DNA from: Siniperca chuatsi
Taxonomy: Eukaryota > Chordata > Actinopteri > Centrarchiformes > Sinipercidae
Direction of reading: 5' to 3'
Assembly: GCF_020085105.1 (NCBI RefSeq)
Contig: NC_058061.1
Span: 5,341,784 to 5,405,783 of the forward strand
DNA: 64,000 bases
The number at the start of each line of letters is the position of its first letter. Within the stretch, counting starts at the first letter, position 1. Under the pieces are notes generated by a model. That model worked only from the letters and a program-made list of their open reading frames with translations. It did no database searches and was not told the origin of the DNA. The translations under genes and the position numbers were made by a program. This document shows positions 1-12,190 of this stretch, piece by piece.

Positions 1-234
1 CTTGGATTTGTGCCCAGCTCCCTATTGCTTTTCATCACGGGGGCTATAAAGAGACTGCAGCAGAGAATTATTGCTCTGTTGTTATTTAGCTGGATATTTT
101 GCAACGTTTTTCAATTGCTGTGTCCTTTGAAGTCATTGTATTATGTTTTTGAGACGACAAAACAGTTTACTGATCAAAATTTGTGTTTTTTTGTGTCCCT
201 GTTTTTACCTTCACTAGCGGCATGACTCTATAAA

Positions 235-710
235 TGCCCATGTGGATTAGTCGGTTAGTCAGTCGGTCCACCACTTTGAATTGTCTCCACAACTGCTGGA
301 TGGATTGCCATGATGTTTTGTACAGACATTCGTGGTTCCCAGAGGGTGAATCCTAATGACTTTGGCGATCCCGTGACTTTTCATCAAGCGACCTGCAAAA
401 CTAATGACATTCCCATCAGCCTCAGCTGCGCTCTACACTCTAAACCAAGATGGTGAACATGGTAAACATTATACCTGCTAAACATCAGCATGTTAGTTTT
501 GTCTTTGTGAGCATGTTAGCTTGCTAACGTTTGCATTTAGCTCATTAAGCAACGCTGCTTCTAAGTACAGCCTCACAGAGCTGCTTATTGTCTTGTTTGC
601 AACTTTTTACAACTGGTGCCCCCTAGCAGTCACTGCATTATGTTTTTTGAGCAGAACAGGAAGCATTAGAGTTGTTTGTGTCCTTGGGGTGACTGATGGA
701 AATTTGTGTT
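235..710. repeat. Interspersed repeat family G, copy 1
   Basis: The stretch shares many short blocks in the same order with 54700-55050: a block around 'AGACATTC', one ending 'CTTTTCATC', then 'ACTAATGACATTCC', 'ACCTGCTAAACATCAGCAT' and 'GCCTCACAGAGCTGCT'. The blocks near 90-215 and 595-712 also resemble each other, so the unit may contain a diverged direct repeat. No terminal inverted repeats or coding remnants were found, so its class is unknown. Confidence 0.6.
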
Positions 711-2099
711 TCTGAAGCCTGTCTTTGATTTATGTCACATAATTCCAGGGATACAGCTAGCTATGTGCGATTCCCCTGTCTAATCCCTGACACACAAACC
801 CCAAGGCTTCCCTCTTTAGTGTGTTTCTTGACAGCCACCAGAGAGAAACAGGGAGACTGTACAGAATGTGACAGAAACATGCAAAAGTAAAGCAAAGACA
901 GAATACAAAAAAAGACAATGCACATGCCGCCCCCCTCCCCCCCACTGGATGAATCACGGCTCCAAATCAGCAATTCAATCAAGTGTGCAGTATACTGACA
1001 GCACAACAGCACCTTTCCTTAGCTGCAACACAGTGTCTTTTACGTCCTTTTCTCTGGTCAGAGAATCTCAGCTGCAGAATGTTTGGGTATTTTTCGTTGG
1101 CTGATCGATGCCTCCACATGCCCACAGTGTGTCTCAGCTGTTGAAAACACCACATTATGATGCTAATTTATTCATGGACCAGTTGCTGTGTCAAGATGAT
1201 TCTGCAAAAGATATCCTTGAAAGTTTAATGAGCTCACCGTTGTTAATAATGGGGACGGTGAGGTCAGAGAAGTCAAGATGTGCATGTGTGTGTGGGTGTG
1301 CAGGTCTCTTTTCATGTTATATGCAAATAAATGTGTGTCTGTTTTGACTTTCAGCATTTAAGAACACTCAGCAGGAGGCTTCTGAGTAGGTAACAAGTCA
1401 TTATCTCAAGACAAATACACGGCAGGAGCACACACACTGACGGTATGCAGTCAACAATGTGTTACCTGTAGATTGGACCTTGTATTTGTTGCATAATATC
1501 ATATTTGAGTGGCATTTTAAGAGATTTGTAGTAAAGCAAGTGGATTAAAACCACAAATAGGTTTAATGATTTCTACTGGTCATGAAATGATGCAACAATA
1601 ATAAACTGTTATGAAACATCAGAAACCAGGCATCCTTTACCTTTACTCTAGCTGCATATCTACGTACAGTGATATTCTTTCTTTGACACTTTGATCAGAT
1701 TGTGGTTATCGAGGGTCATTAAACATATAAACATGACTACAAACTACTGTGATGAAGAGTCATTACTACTACTAGAAGTGGTGCCCCTGACCTAAATAAG
1801 GTGGTCTCAACCCAAACCTGCATTACTTCAATCTATTATTGGTTTGGAAGTCAGTGTATCAGAGGTACAGTAAGGCAGAGCATCTGCTGGTGATGGCTTC
1901 AGGTGGTTCAATCCCACATGATCACACAACAGGACCAAACCACCTCACCTCTGAGCCACCTCACCACTAATTTATGCAATTACAATGTTAGCAGCTGGCA
2001 GACTAGAAGATAGATGGATTGTTTGGCTTGTGTGTGTGTGGGGGTGTGATATATTATCACCTTTAAGGCTGATATGGGGAACTTCAGAATAAACAGTTG

Positions 2100-2345
2100 T
2101 CTATTTACACATCTAACAGATATGGAGCAACATTAGCATTCATTTGGAGTCGTGTTTCTGGCCACCTGATAAATGCAAGTCCAATTCTTTTAGCTCTGTC
2201 TTTGGTCTCCACCAGCTCCTGAGGGAAATCTCTGGCTCTTTAGCTGCTAAATGCTTTACTGTGTTCACCAGATAGTCGCTAACTTTGTCTGTCTGCAGTT
2301 TGATGCTGCGACAAGCGACCCCTTTCACATACACATAGTCTCATG
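2100..2345. repeat. Interspersed repeat family H, copy 1
   Basis: Blocks such as 'AGCATTCATTTG', 'TTTTAGCTCTGTCTTTGGTCTC', 'TTCACCAGATAGTCGCTAAC' and 'TTGTCTGTCTGCAGTTTG' recur in the same orientation at 17190-17330. They recur in the opposite orientation at 7620-7760. It lies just beyond the 3' end of arl4d. Class unknown. Confidence 0.6.
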
Positions 2346-2479
2346 ATACTTTGTTAATATAAAAATTTTGATTATAGCAGCTTTAAGGAGTACAACTTTT
2401 TGTAGGCTCAAATCTTACTCAGAAAACCATCACGGTGTTCCTTCATTCACTTCCATTAACTACAAGGAAAGCAATGAAT

Positions 2480-3207
2480 GTTCTGTACAGTGCTTAGATT
2501 TATTAAGTCTTCAGTGTTACAAAAATGTACAATTTGTATAAACAATACTGTTATAGTAACTGAAACCTAACCTCTGTGGCCATGTAGGGAATGCACTTAG
2601 GATTACCATTCCATGGCAATGAAATTTAATATCATTTGGTGCTGTCACCACTGAACTCTGTTTCATTTCATATCATTTACAAAAAAAAAACCCCTCTGTC
2701 CAACGCAAACACAAACATGTGGAATAAATATATTGGGGAAACATCCGTGGGACAAAAACAGCTATTTAGTGTGGCAGAATCTGTGCAAGCTTGTGGAGGA
2801 TTATATGGACATTTTAAAATGTATTTTGTATATTTCTTCACCACATACCTGCCACATGGATGTGAATGTGTTCATATATTAGTCCTACCGTTAACAGGAA
2901 AATGTCTCGTTATAATTCTTTAAAACAAGTGTAGAAAAGCACTTAGTGAAGACTAACTGCTATCAAGGTTCCCTTTAAATCTACAACATAAGCTTTCGAA
3001 GGGCAGCTGCACGATTGCAGAACAAAGAACATGTCAATACTGCTTCAGTTATTATGAGCAAATCCATTTCTCCTGACCCTAAGGCCATGTGTAATTGTTG
3101 TTTTGTTGGCACAATTTGCTCTCCCATTAAAAGGGACCATTAAGTTTAGAAGTGTCTCAACAGTGGATAAATCTCCTAAGATAATGTCCACAGTGGGAGC
3201 CAAGAGT
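2480..3207 (-). other. arl4d: arl4d 3' untranslated region
   Basis: This is the unique sequence between the arl4d stop codon and a minus-strand AATAAA (plus-strand TTTATT at 2499-2504). It has no recognised repeat, which fits a 3' UTR of roughly 0.7 kb in the same exon as the coding region. The cleavage site is inferred. Confidence 0.55.
2499..2504 (-). terminator. Polyadenylation signal of arl4d
   Basis: TTTATT on the plus strand, AATAAA in the gene's sense. It is a canonical hexamer about 700 bp past the arl4d stop codon. Confidence 0.5.
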
Positions 3208-3813
3208 TCATCTCTTTCTGTTCCTGTTGTGCTTCACCATCTTCTTCCGCTTCAGGATCATCTCATAAAGTTTCTCCAGGCCTGGCTGGAGTCCCTGACC
3301 GTCCACAGCACTGCAGCTTTGCACGTGATGCAGCGTGTACATGCTCAGTTCATGCACAGAAAGCAGCTTCTCAACCTCGCTGACAGTCAAGGCTGAATCC
3401 AGGTCCTGTTTGTTGGCCAGGATGAGCACAGGGACCCCCTGGTTCTCTGAGGTGCGGGTGATTTTGTGGAGCTCCACTTTGGCCTCCTCCATCCGCTCGA
3501 GCTCAGTGGAGTCCACCACAAACACCATCCCGTCTGTCCGCCGGGTGTAAGACTTCCACAGCGGGCGCAGCTTCTCCTGACCGCCCACATCCCACACCTG
3601 GAAGTTTATGGTCCGAGAAGCTCCCACAGCCACCTTGATCTTCTCCGTGTTGAAGCCCTTGGTGGGGATTGTTTTCACAAACTCCTTCAGTTTGAGCCTG
3701 TAGAGCAGAGAGGTTTTGCCGGCGGCGTCGAGGCCAATAACCACCACGTGCAGAGACTGGAAGTTTGGCAGGAAAGACGTGTTAGGAGCGATATCAGTCA
3801 GCTGGTTCCCCAT
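3208..3813 (-). CDS. arl4d: ADP-ribosylation factor-like protein 4D (small GTPase)
   Basis: The single coding exon gives 201 residues, the length of human ARL4D. The ARL4 group recruits cytohesin Arf-GEFs to the plasma membrane. Its members are N-myristoylated and carry a basic C-terminal tail that also works as a nuclear signal. Visible motifs, in order, are the myristoylation start MGNQ, the P-loop GLDAAGKTS, the switch II motif DVGGQEK, the base-binding motif NKQD, CSAV, and a lysine/arginine-rich end ([16 protein letters not shown]). An in-frame methionine 14 codons upstream is rejected because only MGNQ restores the glycine-2 acceptor and the family length. A splice acceptor (CTAAGTAG, ending near 3833) lies just upstream and should join the 5' UTR exon ending at 4917. 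The coding region looks intact. I prefer arl4d over arl4a and arl4c because of the sequence and its neighbour tmem106a. Confidence 0.93.
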   Translation of the reverse strand: MGNQLTDIAPNTSFLPNFQSLHVVVIGLDAAGKTSLLYRLKLKEFVKTIPTKGFNTEKIKVAVGASRTINFQVWDVGGQEKLRPLWKSYTRRTDGMVFVVDSTELERMEEAKVELHKITRTSENQGVPVLILANKQDLDSALTVSEVEKLLSVHELSMYTLHHVQSCSAVDGQGLQPGLEKLYEMILKRKKMVKHNRNRKR

Positions 3814-4916
3814 GATTGCAGCCAGCGATTCACACCTACTTAGGTGAGGTGACAAATTCCTGATTTAATCCTCTCCTCAGTAGATTGGCATTTGTCCTCA
3901 GAGGCAGATGGGGTCAGATGGTGATGGAGACCTTATCAAAAAACACACACAGAGTTAACATTTAATGAGAAGACAATGCTTAAGGTTGCTTTGCAATCCA
4001 AGTGCTATTTCACAGACGTTTACAATAGATAGTGATGATTATCAGTGGAAGCACATTTCAAAGTGCTTAATGTAATTTCGTTTTATTAACATGGTACTTC
4101 CTGTTGTGTTCGCTGTGTTTCATTACTTCACTGTAAACCAACTGACCCACAATTGATTTAATCCATGGCTGCATACTTGAGTAACTTCTCTTCTGCTTAT
4201 GTAAAACAATAAACGTCTTTCCAGACATTTCCAGTGCCACATTACAGAGCCAAACAACAGTTAATTGGGTGGCTTAGGTTATCTAGAGCGTAATCCTCTT
4301 AAGACTGCTAAACCTGAAAGGCTTTTCTTGTTGCAGATTGATTTCAATGCAGTGGATGGATGATATGTATTCACTGGTTTACTCTGCCTACTGTCTATGA
4401 GGACTGCAGCAGCAGCACTAATCCCGTTGTTGTGGACATCCTGATACCCATCTAACAGCTGCCTTTGGACAGAATACAGACACTGCATGTTTACATGAAG
4501 ATATTTATTATTTACTCATGAGCCCTGAAAATTCTGATGCTGCATATTAAGAGTATAATTCAATGATTATTGTTTATATGATTGGGAATGGATTTTTTTT
4601 TTTTGCTTGACTGTATTTGAAATTATTCAGTTTGGAATAAGCCACCTTAGTGTTCGACACATATCCATCTAGTTAGTACTGTATGTTACTGCCATGATGT
4701 TCCAAGTGTGCAAACACATGTGCAAATAAATTAAACAATTTCACAATATCCTTCCAAGAGCCTGGAAGGTTAACTTTAAGTATATATAAACTGTAACCAG
4801 ACTAAATCAACGCCACTAATATAAAAATGCATGCAGTTTATAGGATATAGGAATGAAATCGCCCCCCCAAAAAAACTGCCCTCCTCCATGCATATTTAAA
4901 AAAAAAACGTCCATAC

Positions 4917-5140
4917 CTTTTAAATGTGCAGCGAAAACATCGTCCACAAGCGACACACACATCCATAGTTGACTTCAAAAAAAGTGGCGTTTGTCCCGGC
5001 GGTCACATCCGCTCCTGTTCTCTTCCAGCAGCACTGAAAAGCCCCGGAGAGCCACGAGCGCACGGCACCTAAAGCCCGGGTGACGTCACGACCACCTGGA
5101 CGGCTACTCCACGCCCCCTGCCGGTACAATAGTGAACTGC
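4917..5140 (-). other. arl4d: arl4d promoter-proximal region and 5' UTR exon 1
   Basis: On the minus strand a donor site (TTTAAAAG followed by gtatgg) ends an exon at 4917. Upstream, 5000-5130 is a small GC- and CpG-rich patch in otherwise AT-rich DNA, as expected of a promoter with a non-coding first exon. The transcription start is not visible directly and is put at about 5050-5130. Confidence 0.5.
5081..5088. promoter_or_regulatory. Palindromic cAMP-response element
   Basis: A perfect full CRE palindrome, TGACGTCA, sits within the CpG-rich patch upstream of arl4d exon 1. CREB/ATF proteins bind this sequence. Its position close to the presumed start suggests cAMP-responsive transcription, which is an inference. 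Confidence 0.55.
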
Positions 5141-5184
5141 ACGGTCTGTGGAGGCACGTAAACCATCTACACTCGAGTGAGAAT

Positions 5185-6418
5185 CAGTGGTCGAAGAAGT
5201 ACTCTCAGATCTTAATCTTAAGTAAAAGTAGAAATACCACAGTGAAAAAAATACTCTGTTACAAGTAAAGGCTCTGCATTCAACTCACTTAAGTAAAAAT
5301 ACTTTAGTTTTAGTAGCAATTTGTACTTAAAGTATCAAAAGTACTCATTATGCAAAATGGCTCCATTCAAAGTGTTACATTTACTATATATTTCTTATTG
5401 GAATTTTATTCCTGATTCATTACCGCATAAGCAGCATCTGGATGTTGTCATGGTAGAGCTAATTTCAACAACTGTATATACTGTTGGGTAGTTTCATCTA
5501 TAGCAATGAATCAGATTTTGTAAACTAATCATATGTCTTGTATGTAAAATCTCAATCTGTAATGTACTGTTACTGAAAAGTAACTATGGCTGTCAGATAA
5601 ATGTTAAAGTAAGTAAAAAAGTACAATAGTTCCCTCTGAAATGTAGTAAAGGAGAAGTGCAAAGTAGCATAACATGGAAATATAATAATAGTTTTTTATG
5701 CTTTTAAAAACAGTAATGGTGACAGGGTTTTTTGCTAGAAGACAATCATGTAATTTGCATCTTACAGTTAATACCATAGCTTGTCCACATTGTCAGGCTA
5801 ACAAAGCATTGGCTCCACCCTGTGTCCACTCTCAAGAACTTCAAGAGGAAAGTCTTGTTGAAGGGCCTGTTGTAGATATTTCTGTTTTTCTATACTCATT
5901 TCTTTCTGTACTCACATCCTAAATGTAAAATTACTTACTAACATTTCATGTAACAGTCCCGCATTAAAAAATGTTACACAAGTACAGAAGTATTGTCAGC
6001 AAAATATACTACTAAAGTATCAAAAGAGAAAGCACTCATTATGCCAGAGAATCACTCCTGTTAATATAATTATTATTTTATTATATTGGATTATTATTAC
6101 TGATGCAACATAAAAGCTGTATTTCAATGTTGCAGATGGTGGAGAGGGAGCTAATTGTATGACTTTATATACTGTTGGGTAGCTGAACCTATTGCAATGA
6201 ATCAGATTTTGTAAACTAATCATATGTCTTGTATGTAAAATCTCAATCTGTAATGTAACTAGTAACTAAAACTGCCAAATAAATGTAGTGGAGTAAAAAG
6301 TACATTTCCTGCTGAAATGTATTAGAAGTATAAAGTATTATAAAATGGAAATACTCAAGTACAAGTACCTCAAAACTATACAGTATGAGTAAATGTACTT
6401 AGTTACTTCACCACGGTG
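5185..6418. mobile_element. hAT-like MITE family A (CAGTGGTGGAA), two degraded copies
   Basis: The left end reads CAGTGGTCGAAGAAGTAC and runs into the family's AAGTAAAAGTA blocks. The right end is 'TTAGTTACTTCACCACGGTG'. Two partly overlapping copies are present: 5185-5665 and 5945-6418. They are separated by about 280 bp of other sequence and share blocks such as 'ATGAATCAGATTTTGTAAAC'. The family's TIR and 8-bp target duplications, seen elsewhere in this window, fit the hAT superfamily. It has no coding capacity. It lies about 50 bp upstream of the arl4d promoter patch and may set its distal limit. Confidence 0.75.
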
Positions 6419-7251
6419 TAGTTACAAAATAGAAATAGAAATTGTGACATATCTGGAAACATAATGGTAGTGACTATCATGAGTTCATCACATGTCACGG
6501 TATAAATTGAGAGGTGTACTGTGTGTACACACAGTTTTGACTTCCTCCATATGGTGGGAAAATGTTCCTCATCAGGAATTGCAGCAACTATTAATTCAGT
6601 ACCACCCTAACACAAAGAGGATCAATTTAGCAAAGTCCACAATGTACTGTAGTGTGATGATGGAGGGTTTATGGTAAACGGTCGCTCCATGCAGTGCCTA
6701 GAAAATTTTCCAGCAAACCAATGGAACATTTAAAAAAAATGCTAATCTAACATACAGAACCTTAAATGCCAGTTTAATGAAGTGCAAATGAAAAAAGACA
6801 AGATTATCAGAGATTAACATCCTCTTTACACAGTATATGGCATCCTGCCAAAAATGTTGTGAAATGAGTTACATTTTTAAGAAATGTACATTCTGTTCTT
6901 CAAATACAAACACACAGTTCTTACATTTTGCATTTAAGAAATTGTGCTTGTTTGAGACCATTTTCCCTATAATACAGATTTACAGGCTGATCTCAAACAT
7001 GTAAGAGTGAAAAATATTCATGCTAAAATATAAATGTATTTGAAGCATCTGTATTGTTAAATTATAACATTGTAGTGATTGATTAAAGTATTAAGGTATG
7101 CTAATACAACATACAGAAAAAGATAAGATGCATTTGTCACAGTAGTTATCATTCACAAATTCCCATCCCATACAGAAGAGATAAGAGTGGAATGCAGCCA
7201 GAATACTCATTATTTCACACTCCCACTTCAATGTTTTTCATTTTGATGTCA
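6419..7251 (-). other. Intergenic DNA and likely tmem106a 3' UTR
   Basis: The part next to the tmem106a stop is unique AT-rich sequence with no exon. I see no clear AATAAA in the gene's sense here. The variant ATTAAA (plus TTTAAT) near 6775 is the best candidate, giving a 3' UTR of about 0.5 kb. Nothing else was recognised. Confidence 0.35.
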
Positions 7252-10200
7252 TCATCTCACAGGATGTGGGATTGTTGAATTTTTGCCACAGTCAATATAC
7301 TCAAAGGTGTCAAGAGACAGCTGCTCCGAGTGAGAGAGATAAGAAATATTCAGTGTCATTCTGGGGGGAAGAAGAAAGAACACAATTACAGACAGTTGGA
7401 ACCTGCATCTGCGTTGTCATGTTTTCATAACGTCAATTAATATTTTTATATTAAAAATGGATCAAATAACTATGTGTAAAGTAGCTCCACAGAGTGTTTT
7501 AGTGCCTTTTAGCTCTTTTTGGTTTTTCCGATCAGCAAACTGCAGGTTTTCTGGGTTTCCTCAAAGAAAGACTGATATAAACCCACTATGTGCTACCTGC
7601 TCAGCACCAAACAGCACACAGACAAAGTACTTGACCAGCTGGTGAACATAATGGAGCATTTAGCAGCTAAAGAGCCAGATATTTCCCTCAGGATTTGGTA
7701 GAGACCAAAACAGAGCTAAAAGGAGAGTGAATATTGGACTTACATTCTTCAGGTAACATGCTAATATGTCTGCTGGGTGTGTTAATAGCTGTTTGTTCAC
7801 CATAACAACTTTATAAGGTGATATATGTCAGTGTTGTGTTCTCTGCTTGTTGTGCTGCCCCCAAGTGGCCAAAAAAAATTATCGATGAATGCAGTTTCAA
7901 CTTTTACCATAAGTTCAACTGTTCTTTTATACATGACAAGAAGAAATACAATGTCATCACAAGTGGTACAGTATATAACAAATTAGACTGAGACAAATGT
8001 TGTTTGCAACTTAAAAACAGGCTAGTTTGCAGTATGTAGGGTCAATGGTGTCAGAAATTAATATGTTAACGGAAGCTTCCTTTTTGGCCTCTGATAGGTT
8101 ATATATGGCCAATACAAGCTGACTAGAGGTAACCTCAGCAAATACTGACAGGTTCTGATGTTACCACTTGTGCAAAAGGAATAAAATGTCAAATTAAATT
8201 CAGCAGTTGTACTTGGTTGGTTAGTGCAGTCAGCCTAAAAAAAAAAAAAAAAAGGTTTCATGTCTTTTTGTCTTATCTAAAAAGAACATTTCCGATTTAA
8301 AGATTTGACTTTGAAGGATAAGACTCTTTTTTAAGATAACCTATTTATGCGGTTGTGGTTTTTCACCCTGCACTGCATAAAGTGATGCCTTTAGCACCCT
8401 GTGAGTGCAAGATATGCTAAGTGGCTGCCTCTTCTGATGATATTCAGATTGAGATTAACACTTACTGCAACTCCAGAATTAACGTGTGAATCTTGATAGA
8501 GCTCAACTTGCAGTAAGAGCTGAAAGAGATAAAGCAGTTGTGTGGACATGTATTATTATAAATAGTATTGTATCATTTTCATGCACTATTTCTGTTAAGA
8601 ACTAGAAAGTGCTATCTGAAAATTAAGGTTTATTTCAAACTTACGTTAAGCCTTTATCGGTGATAGACACGTCAATTTGAATGGTGTACTGCAAAAGTTA
8701 AAGAAAGAGGGGTAAGAAAATCATTGCATGACAAATATATCAACATTATATTTGGTTGTAAATCATTCTGTGTGAAACTCACCGATTTCTGTGAGCGGGA
8801 CTGGATGGCTGTCATATTGGATATCTTGGTCTTACCCACAACTGCGTCAGAGACCAGACCCTGAACGTTAAAGTCAACAATATGAACTGGGACAAAGTTC
8901 TCGTTGGTGATGTTGATGAGATTCTAGGGGAGGAAACACACAGCTGGTCAGGTGCAACCAATTCACCATTCTATCATTAAAAAGTCTCAGGGAACTTTGT
9001 CCTTCATATAACTACTGTACAGCAGCTATCAGCAGTGTGTTATGTGAATGCAATTCAGACAGTTCCTTGTGGACAGTGTTTTAACATGTACAGTAAAAAT
9101 ATGGTGGCTCAGGAAGTTCAGGCACAGTAGTGGAAAGCACTCGACTAAGAACCAAAGCTGCATTAAGCTACTATGCTGCACACAGATGGAACCAACTTCC
9201 TGATTATCTTAAATGAACACAAACATTACCTATTTACAAATCGAAGTTAAAAACTCATTGTCTCCTGTGCCTTTGATTATTTTCACTACTGCACTTTTAT
9301 TTCCTTTATTAAATATGGCACAACTTAATACTGCACTGTAACTGCATTGGAACTGTATTTCTTGTCCATTATTTTTTGACTGTGTTCTTTATGTAATTTT
9401 ACTATTTAATGTATGTAATTATATTATTTTACTCTTCATTAAGTTTTTAAATGTTGTTGTAATGCATTTCTTTTCCTTTAAGGAATAGTATGACATTTGC
9501 CAAGAGTTAGATGAAAAGATTGATACCACTAAACTCATGTCTGTACACTAAATATGTAGATGGAGCTAGCAGTTGACTAGCTTAGCATTAAGTCTAGAAA
9601 CAGGGAGAAACAAAGAGGTGGTACAGATTTACATGTAACTGGCTGCACTCTTAGTGTTCCTATTACTTACTGTGACCACCATTTCAATTGTATATGGGGT
9701 GAAGTAGACCATGGCTGACAGCACAGACACGGGCGTCAGGGTGACACTCCGGGGGAAGAGGAAGAAGAGGATCAGACAGCTAAGAAGGAGACACACAGCC
9801 ATGGAGACACACACGTACAGCTTCCTGAAATGCAATACAAACATGCAAAGTTGTTCATATTAAATGACATGGTGCAACCATTATATCTGTGTGCATGTGC
9901 AAGACATAAACATACAGACTAATGCTGTGTATAAAAATCTGTTTATATTCAATTATATTTAAACAGTCCAAATGCGAACATAAAATGAACATAACCATTT
10001 TGTGAATATTATGCAAACCTATCACTGACTGACATGTTCAAAATTATAAAGGCACACACACACACACACACACATACACATACACATATGTCCCTTACGT
10101 GCGTCTTGGTTTCAGCCTCACATCATTACATGGTATTACAGCAACTAGCTGGTCTTGGTGGCCTGTCAATACAAAAAAGACAAATGGAAATAATCTCCTT

Positions 10201-10631
10201 TCAACTCTTGTTTATACCACAGAAATGATGTGAAAGTGAAACAACTGTGGCTAAACAGAGTCAGCTGCAGATCACATTTGTATCTTTCAATTTGACTTAG
10301 TTCCCTTTGTTATGAAATAAAACATTTATTTGAGGATGAGAAATGGTGCAGCATCTTAGTTAGCTGCTTTTGTTGAGGCACCGAAGTTGCTTAAAATACA
10401 ATCAGAATGGTGAAAATGGACACTCCAGACATTTAAAAACAGATTTTTCAGGGCAGAAAACCAACCTCTGGGAATTCGCCCAATGCCACGACATGTGGGG
10501 CAGGTGTCTCCTGTTGAGTTTCCATTCGTGGTACCATATGGAGGGAATTGCCTCAGCATTTTCTCCTTCTCTGCCCCTTTTGTCAGATCAGGTTCCGCTG
10601 TGGTTTTGCTGTTTTTCTTGGGTGTAACCAT
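7252..10631 (-). CDS. tmem106a: Transmembrane protein 106A
   Basis: Seven coding exons on the minus strand were rebuilt with consistent phases: 10466-10631, 10099-10162, 9671-9824, 8783-8923, 8645-8688, 8466-8519 and 7252-7360. They give about 243 residues, against 262 in human. The N-terminal cytosolic part carries the family's zinc-type motif CPTCRGIGRIPRG. Exon 3 holds the single membrane helix (KLYVCVSMAVCLLLSCLILF followed by FFLFPRSV). The rest is the luminal or extracellular LEA-like domain with N-glycosylation sites such as NIT and NMT. The C-terminal block SYLSHSEQL...YIDCGKNSTIPH matches TMEM106A rather than TMEM106B or C. TMEM106 proteins are type II membrane proteins of late endosomes, lysosomes or the cell surface; TMEM106A is linked to macrophage activation in mammals. 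The gene lies between arl4d and nbr1, as in human 17q21. A non-coding first exon probably ends at 12541. The coding frame looks intact. Confidence 0.9.
7590..7890. repeat. Interspersed repeat family H, copy 2 (inverted)
   Basis: Blocks such as 'GAACATAATGGAGCATTTAG', 'CTAAAGAGCCAGATATTTCC' and 'ACCAAAACAGAGCTAAAA' are the reverse complement of blocks at 2100-2345. It lies in the last intron of tmem106a. Confidence 0.6.
9136..9480 (+). mobile_element. LINE 3'-end fragment (L2-like), antisense in tmem106a intron
   Basis: Read on the plus strand from 9136, the DNA encodes STRLRTKAALSYYAAHRW and then NQLPDYLK before a stop. This resembles the C-terminal 'STRLRTKG..AF..AAPRLWNSLP' signature of L2-like LINE reverse-transcriptase polyproteins. 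A further remnant resembling 'FKSKLKTHL' follows in another frame. It is a short, 5'-truncated, dead copy inside tmem106a intron 3. The family assignment is from memory of the motif. Confidence 0.55.
9475..9615. mobile_element. TTAA-type MITE family C, fragment
   Basis: It begins 'CCTTTAAGGAATAGTATGAC' and continues with 'GATTGATACCACT', 'CTCATGTCTGTAC' and 'GCTTAGCATTAAG'. These are the left-arm blocks of the element that is whole at 51969-52368. The right arm is missing. Confidence 0.65.
10052..10080. repeat. (CA)n microsatellite
   Basis: About 11 CA units followed by imperfect TACACA repeats, starting 20-25 nt past the donor site of tmem106a exon 2 (exon end 10099) in the gene's sense. 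Confidence 0.9.
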
Positions 10632-11725
10632 GACACTTTATCAAAAGAACAAGCCCAGTCAAAAGAAGAAAAATTAGACCAAAATGGCTGAAATCTCCAC
10701 GTAAAACTCACACTCATCAAGTTCACCTATGAGTAACAGCAGACCCAGTGCAGCAGTTCCACAGAAAGCTTCCTGAGAAGCTTTGGAGAGCCAACAGAGT
10801 ATTGTGCAGTGACCTATAATGCCAGCTTTCCTCAAAAACCTTTAAATGACCAATAGAAGCTTGTTTTTGCTCCACATGTCAGGATGTGAGCAGAGTCCAC
10901 GGAGTGGGAGTGACAGAAAAACACCCCCAGGGACATTATTTTATGGTTCTATTGCAACTTAGTAAAACCCTGGAATACTCTTAGTGTTGGGCATGATTGT
11001 GTGATGACTGCTAAATTTCACAAAGAAAGGAAGAAAAGTAATGCATGTTCTGGATTTTCTCAAAATGCAGCAGTTATTTCCGTACATTTAGATTAACTAA
11101 GCAACTTTGAACAAAAGGTCTGGAAGTTCAAATGTGACAAAACTGATTAAATCAAATACAGTGACAATTCCCTTAAATGTTCTAGATTTTGGCTTTCAAT
11201 CAAAAGTACATTATCTTTCAAGATCATCTGTGTTGTCCCGTCTCCTGCTGGATAGAACTCACCCACCTTTTCCAGTGACGAAGCTAAACTGGTTTTGTTT
11301 AGTTCATGCAGCTGTAGTTCCAGAAACATACAGTAAAAGTAAAACATGCCTTATTCTCTAAAGTGTCAGCCTTTTAAACATTGTGGTCACAATCGTTTTC
11401 ACTTCATTTTAAGGAACAACTTCTGTTTGAAAAAAGTGACACAATTCATAATTTTCATAACTGGCTTTGCTGCAGTTCACCTTCTTCCAACATGAAGAAG
11501 CAATCATCTTGTAGTAAAACTTAAAAATCAGGATAATATTTACTGAAACGGCCTAATCACTAATTGATCATACAGATAGCAGGTTTATTCACCTACATAA
11601 TTGAATTATAGATCAGATTTTTTTTTCTCCGCTTTTTTGTCACTCTCAAATTATAAGTACTTCAGAGTTTACAAACTACTGATGTAAACAAATCTTTAAC
11701 ATGTCAAAGTCTAATCATTATTCTG

Positions 11726-12190
11726 CAGTGGTGGACATTTACTCAAGTACTCCATTTTATGCTACTTTATACTTCTACTCCACTACGAGTCAGAGGAAAA
11801 TGTCCTTTTTACTCCACTACATTTTTTTAACAGCTGTACTTACTAGTTTACATTAAGATTTTACAAACAAAACATATGAGCTTATAAAACATGATGTATT
11901 GTTAGTGATGAAACTACCCAACAGTATATAAAATAGCTCAAATGAGCTCTACCTCAACCAACTACAACAGTAAAACGCTACTTAATGCATCAATCATAAT
12001 AATGCAGTAAAATATAGGCCTAACACTCAAAGGGGCAATTATACTGCTTTAAGAGTACTTTTACTTTTAAAATTGAAGTACATTTTGGTGATAATACTTT
12101 CACTAAATTTACATTTTCAATACACTTTTAATACAGCATTTTATATTGCAGCATTGCTACTTTTACTTCGGATCTGGATGCGTCCTCCAC
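11726..12190. mobile_element. hAT-like MITE family A, copy in tmem106a 5' intron
   Basis: The end at 11726 is CAGTGGTGGACATTTACTC. The sequence proceeds through the typical 'TTTTATGCTACTTTATACTTC' and 'CTACTCCACTAC' blocks to a worn far end near 'GTCCTCCACCTG'. It is about 465 bp, non-coding, and sits between the presumed first exon and the coding exons of tmem106a. Confidence 0.8.

Larger units (their letters stand above)
1..2479. other. Intergenic region rich in old repeats
   Basis: No convincing coding exon was seen on either strand. Positions 235-710 hold an interspersed repeat related to 54.70-55.05 kb, and 2100-2345 a second family also found near 7.6 and 17.1 kb. Around 1870-1920 a tract resembling a degraded tRNA-derived SINE is visible, with a B-box-like GGTTCAATCCC, but it is too poor to call. 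The rest is AT-rich and featureless. Confidence 0.5.

Noticed and set aside
1870-1930. Possible tRNA-derived SINE with GGTTCAATCCC
   Set aside because: The A-box region and cloverleaf cannot be formed convincingly, and no second copy is seen in the window.
3814-3855. Fourteen-codon N-terminal extension of arl4d
   Set aside because: It would remove the N-myristoylation glycine and exceed the family length. The extension crosses the likely splice acceptor.
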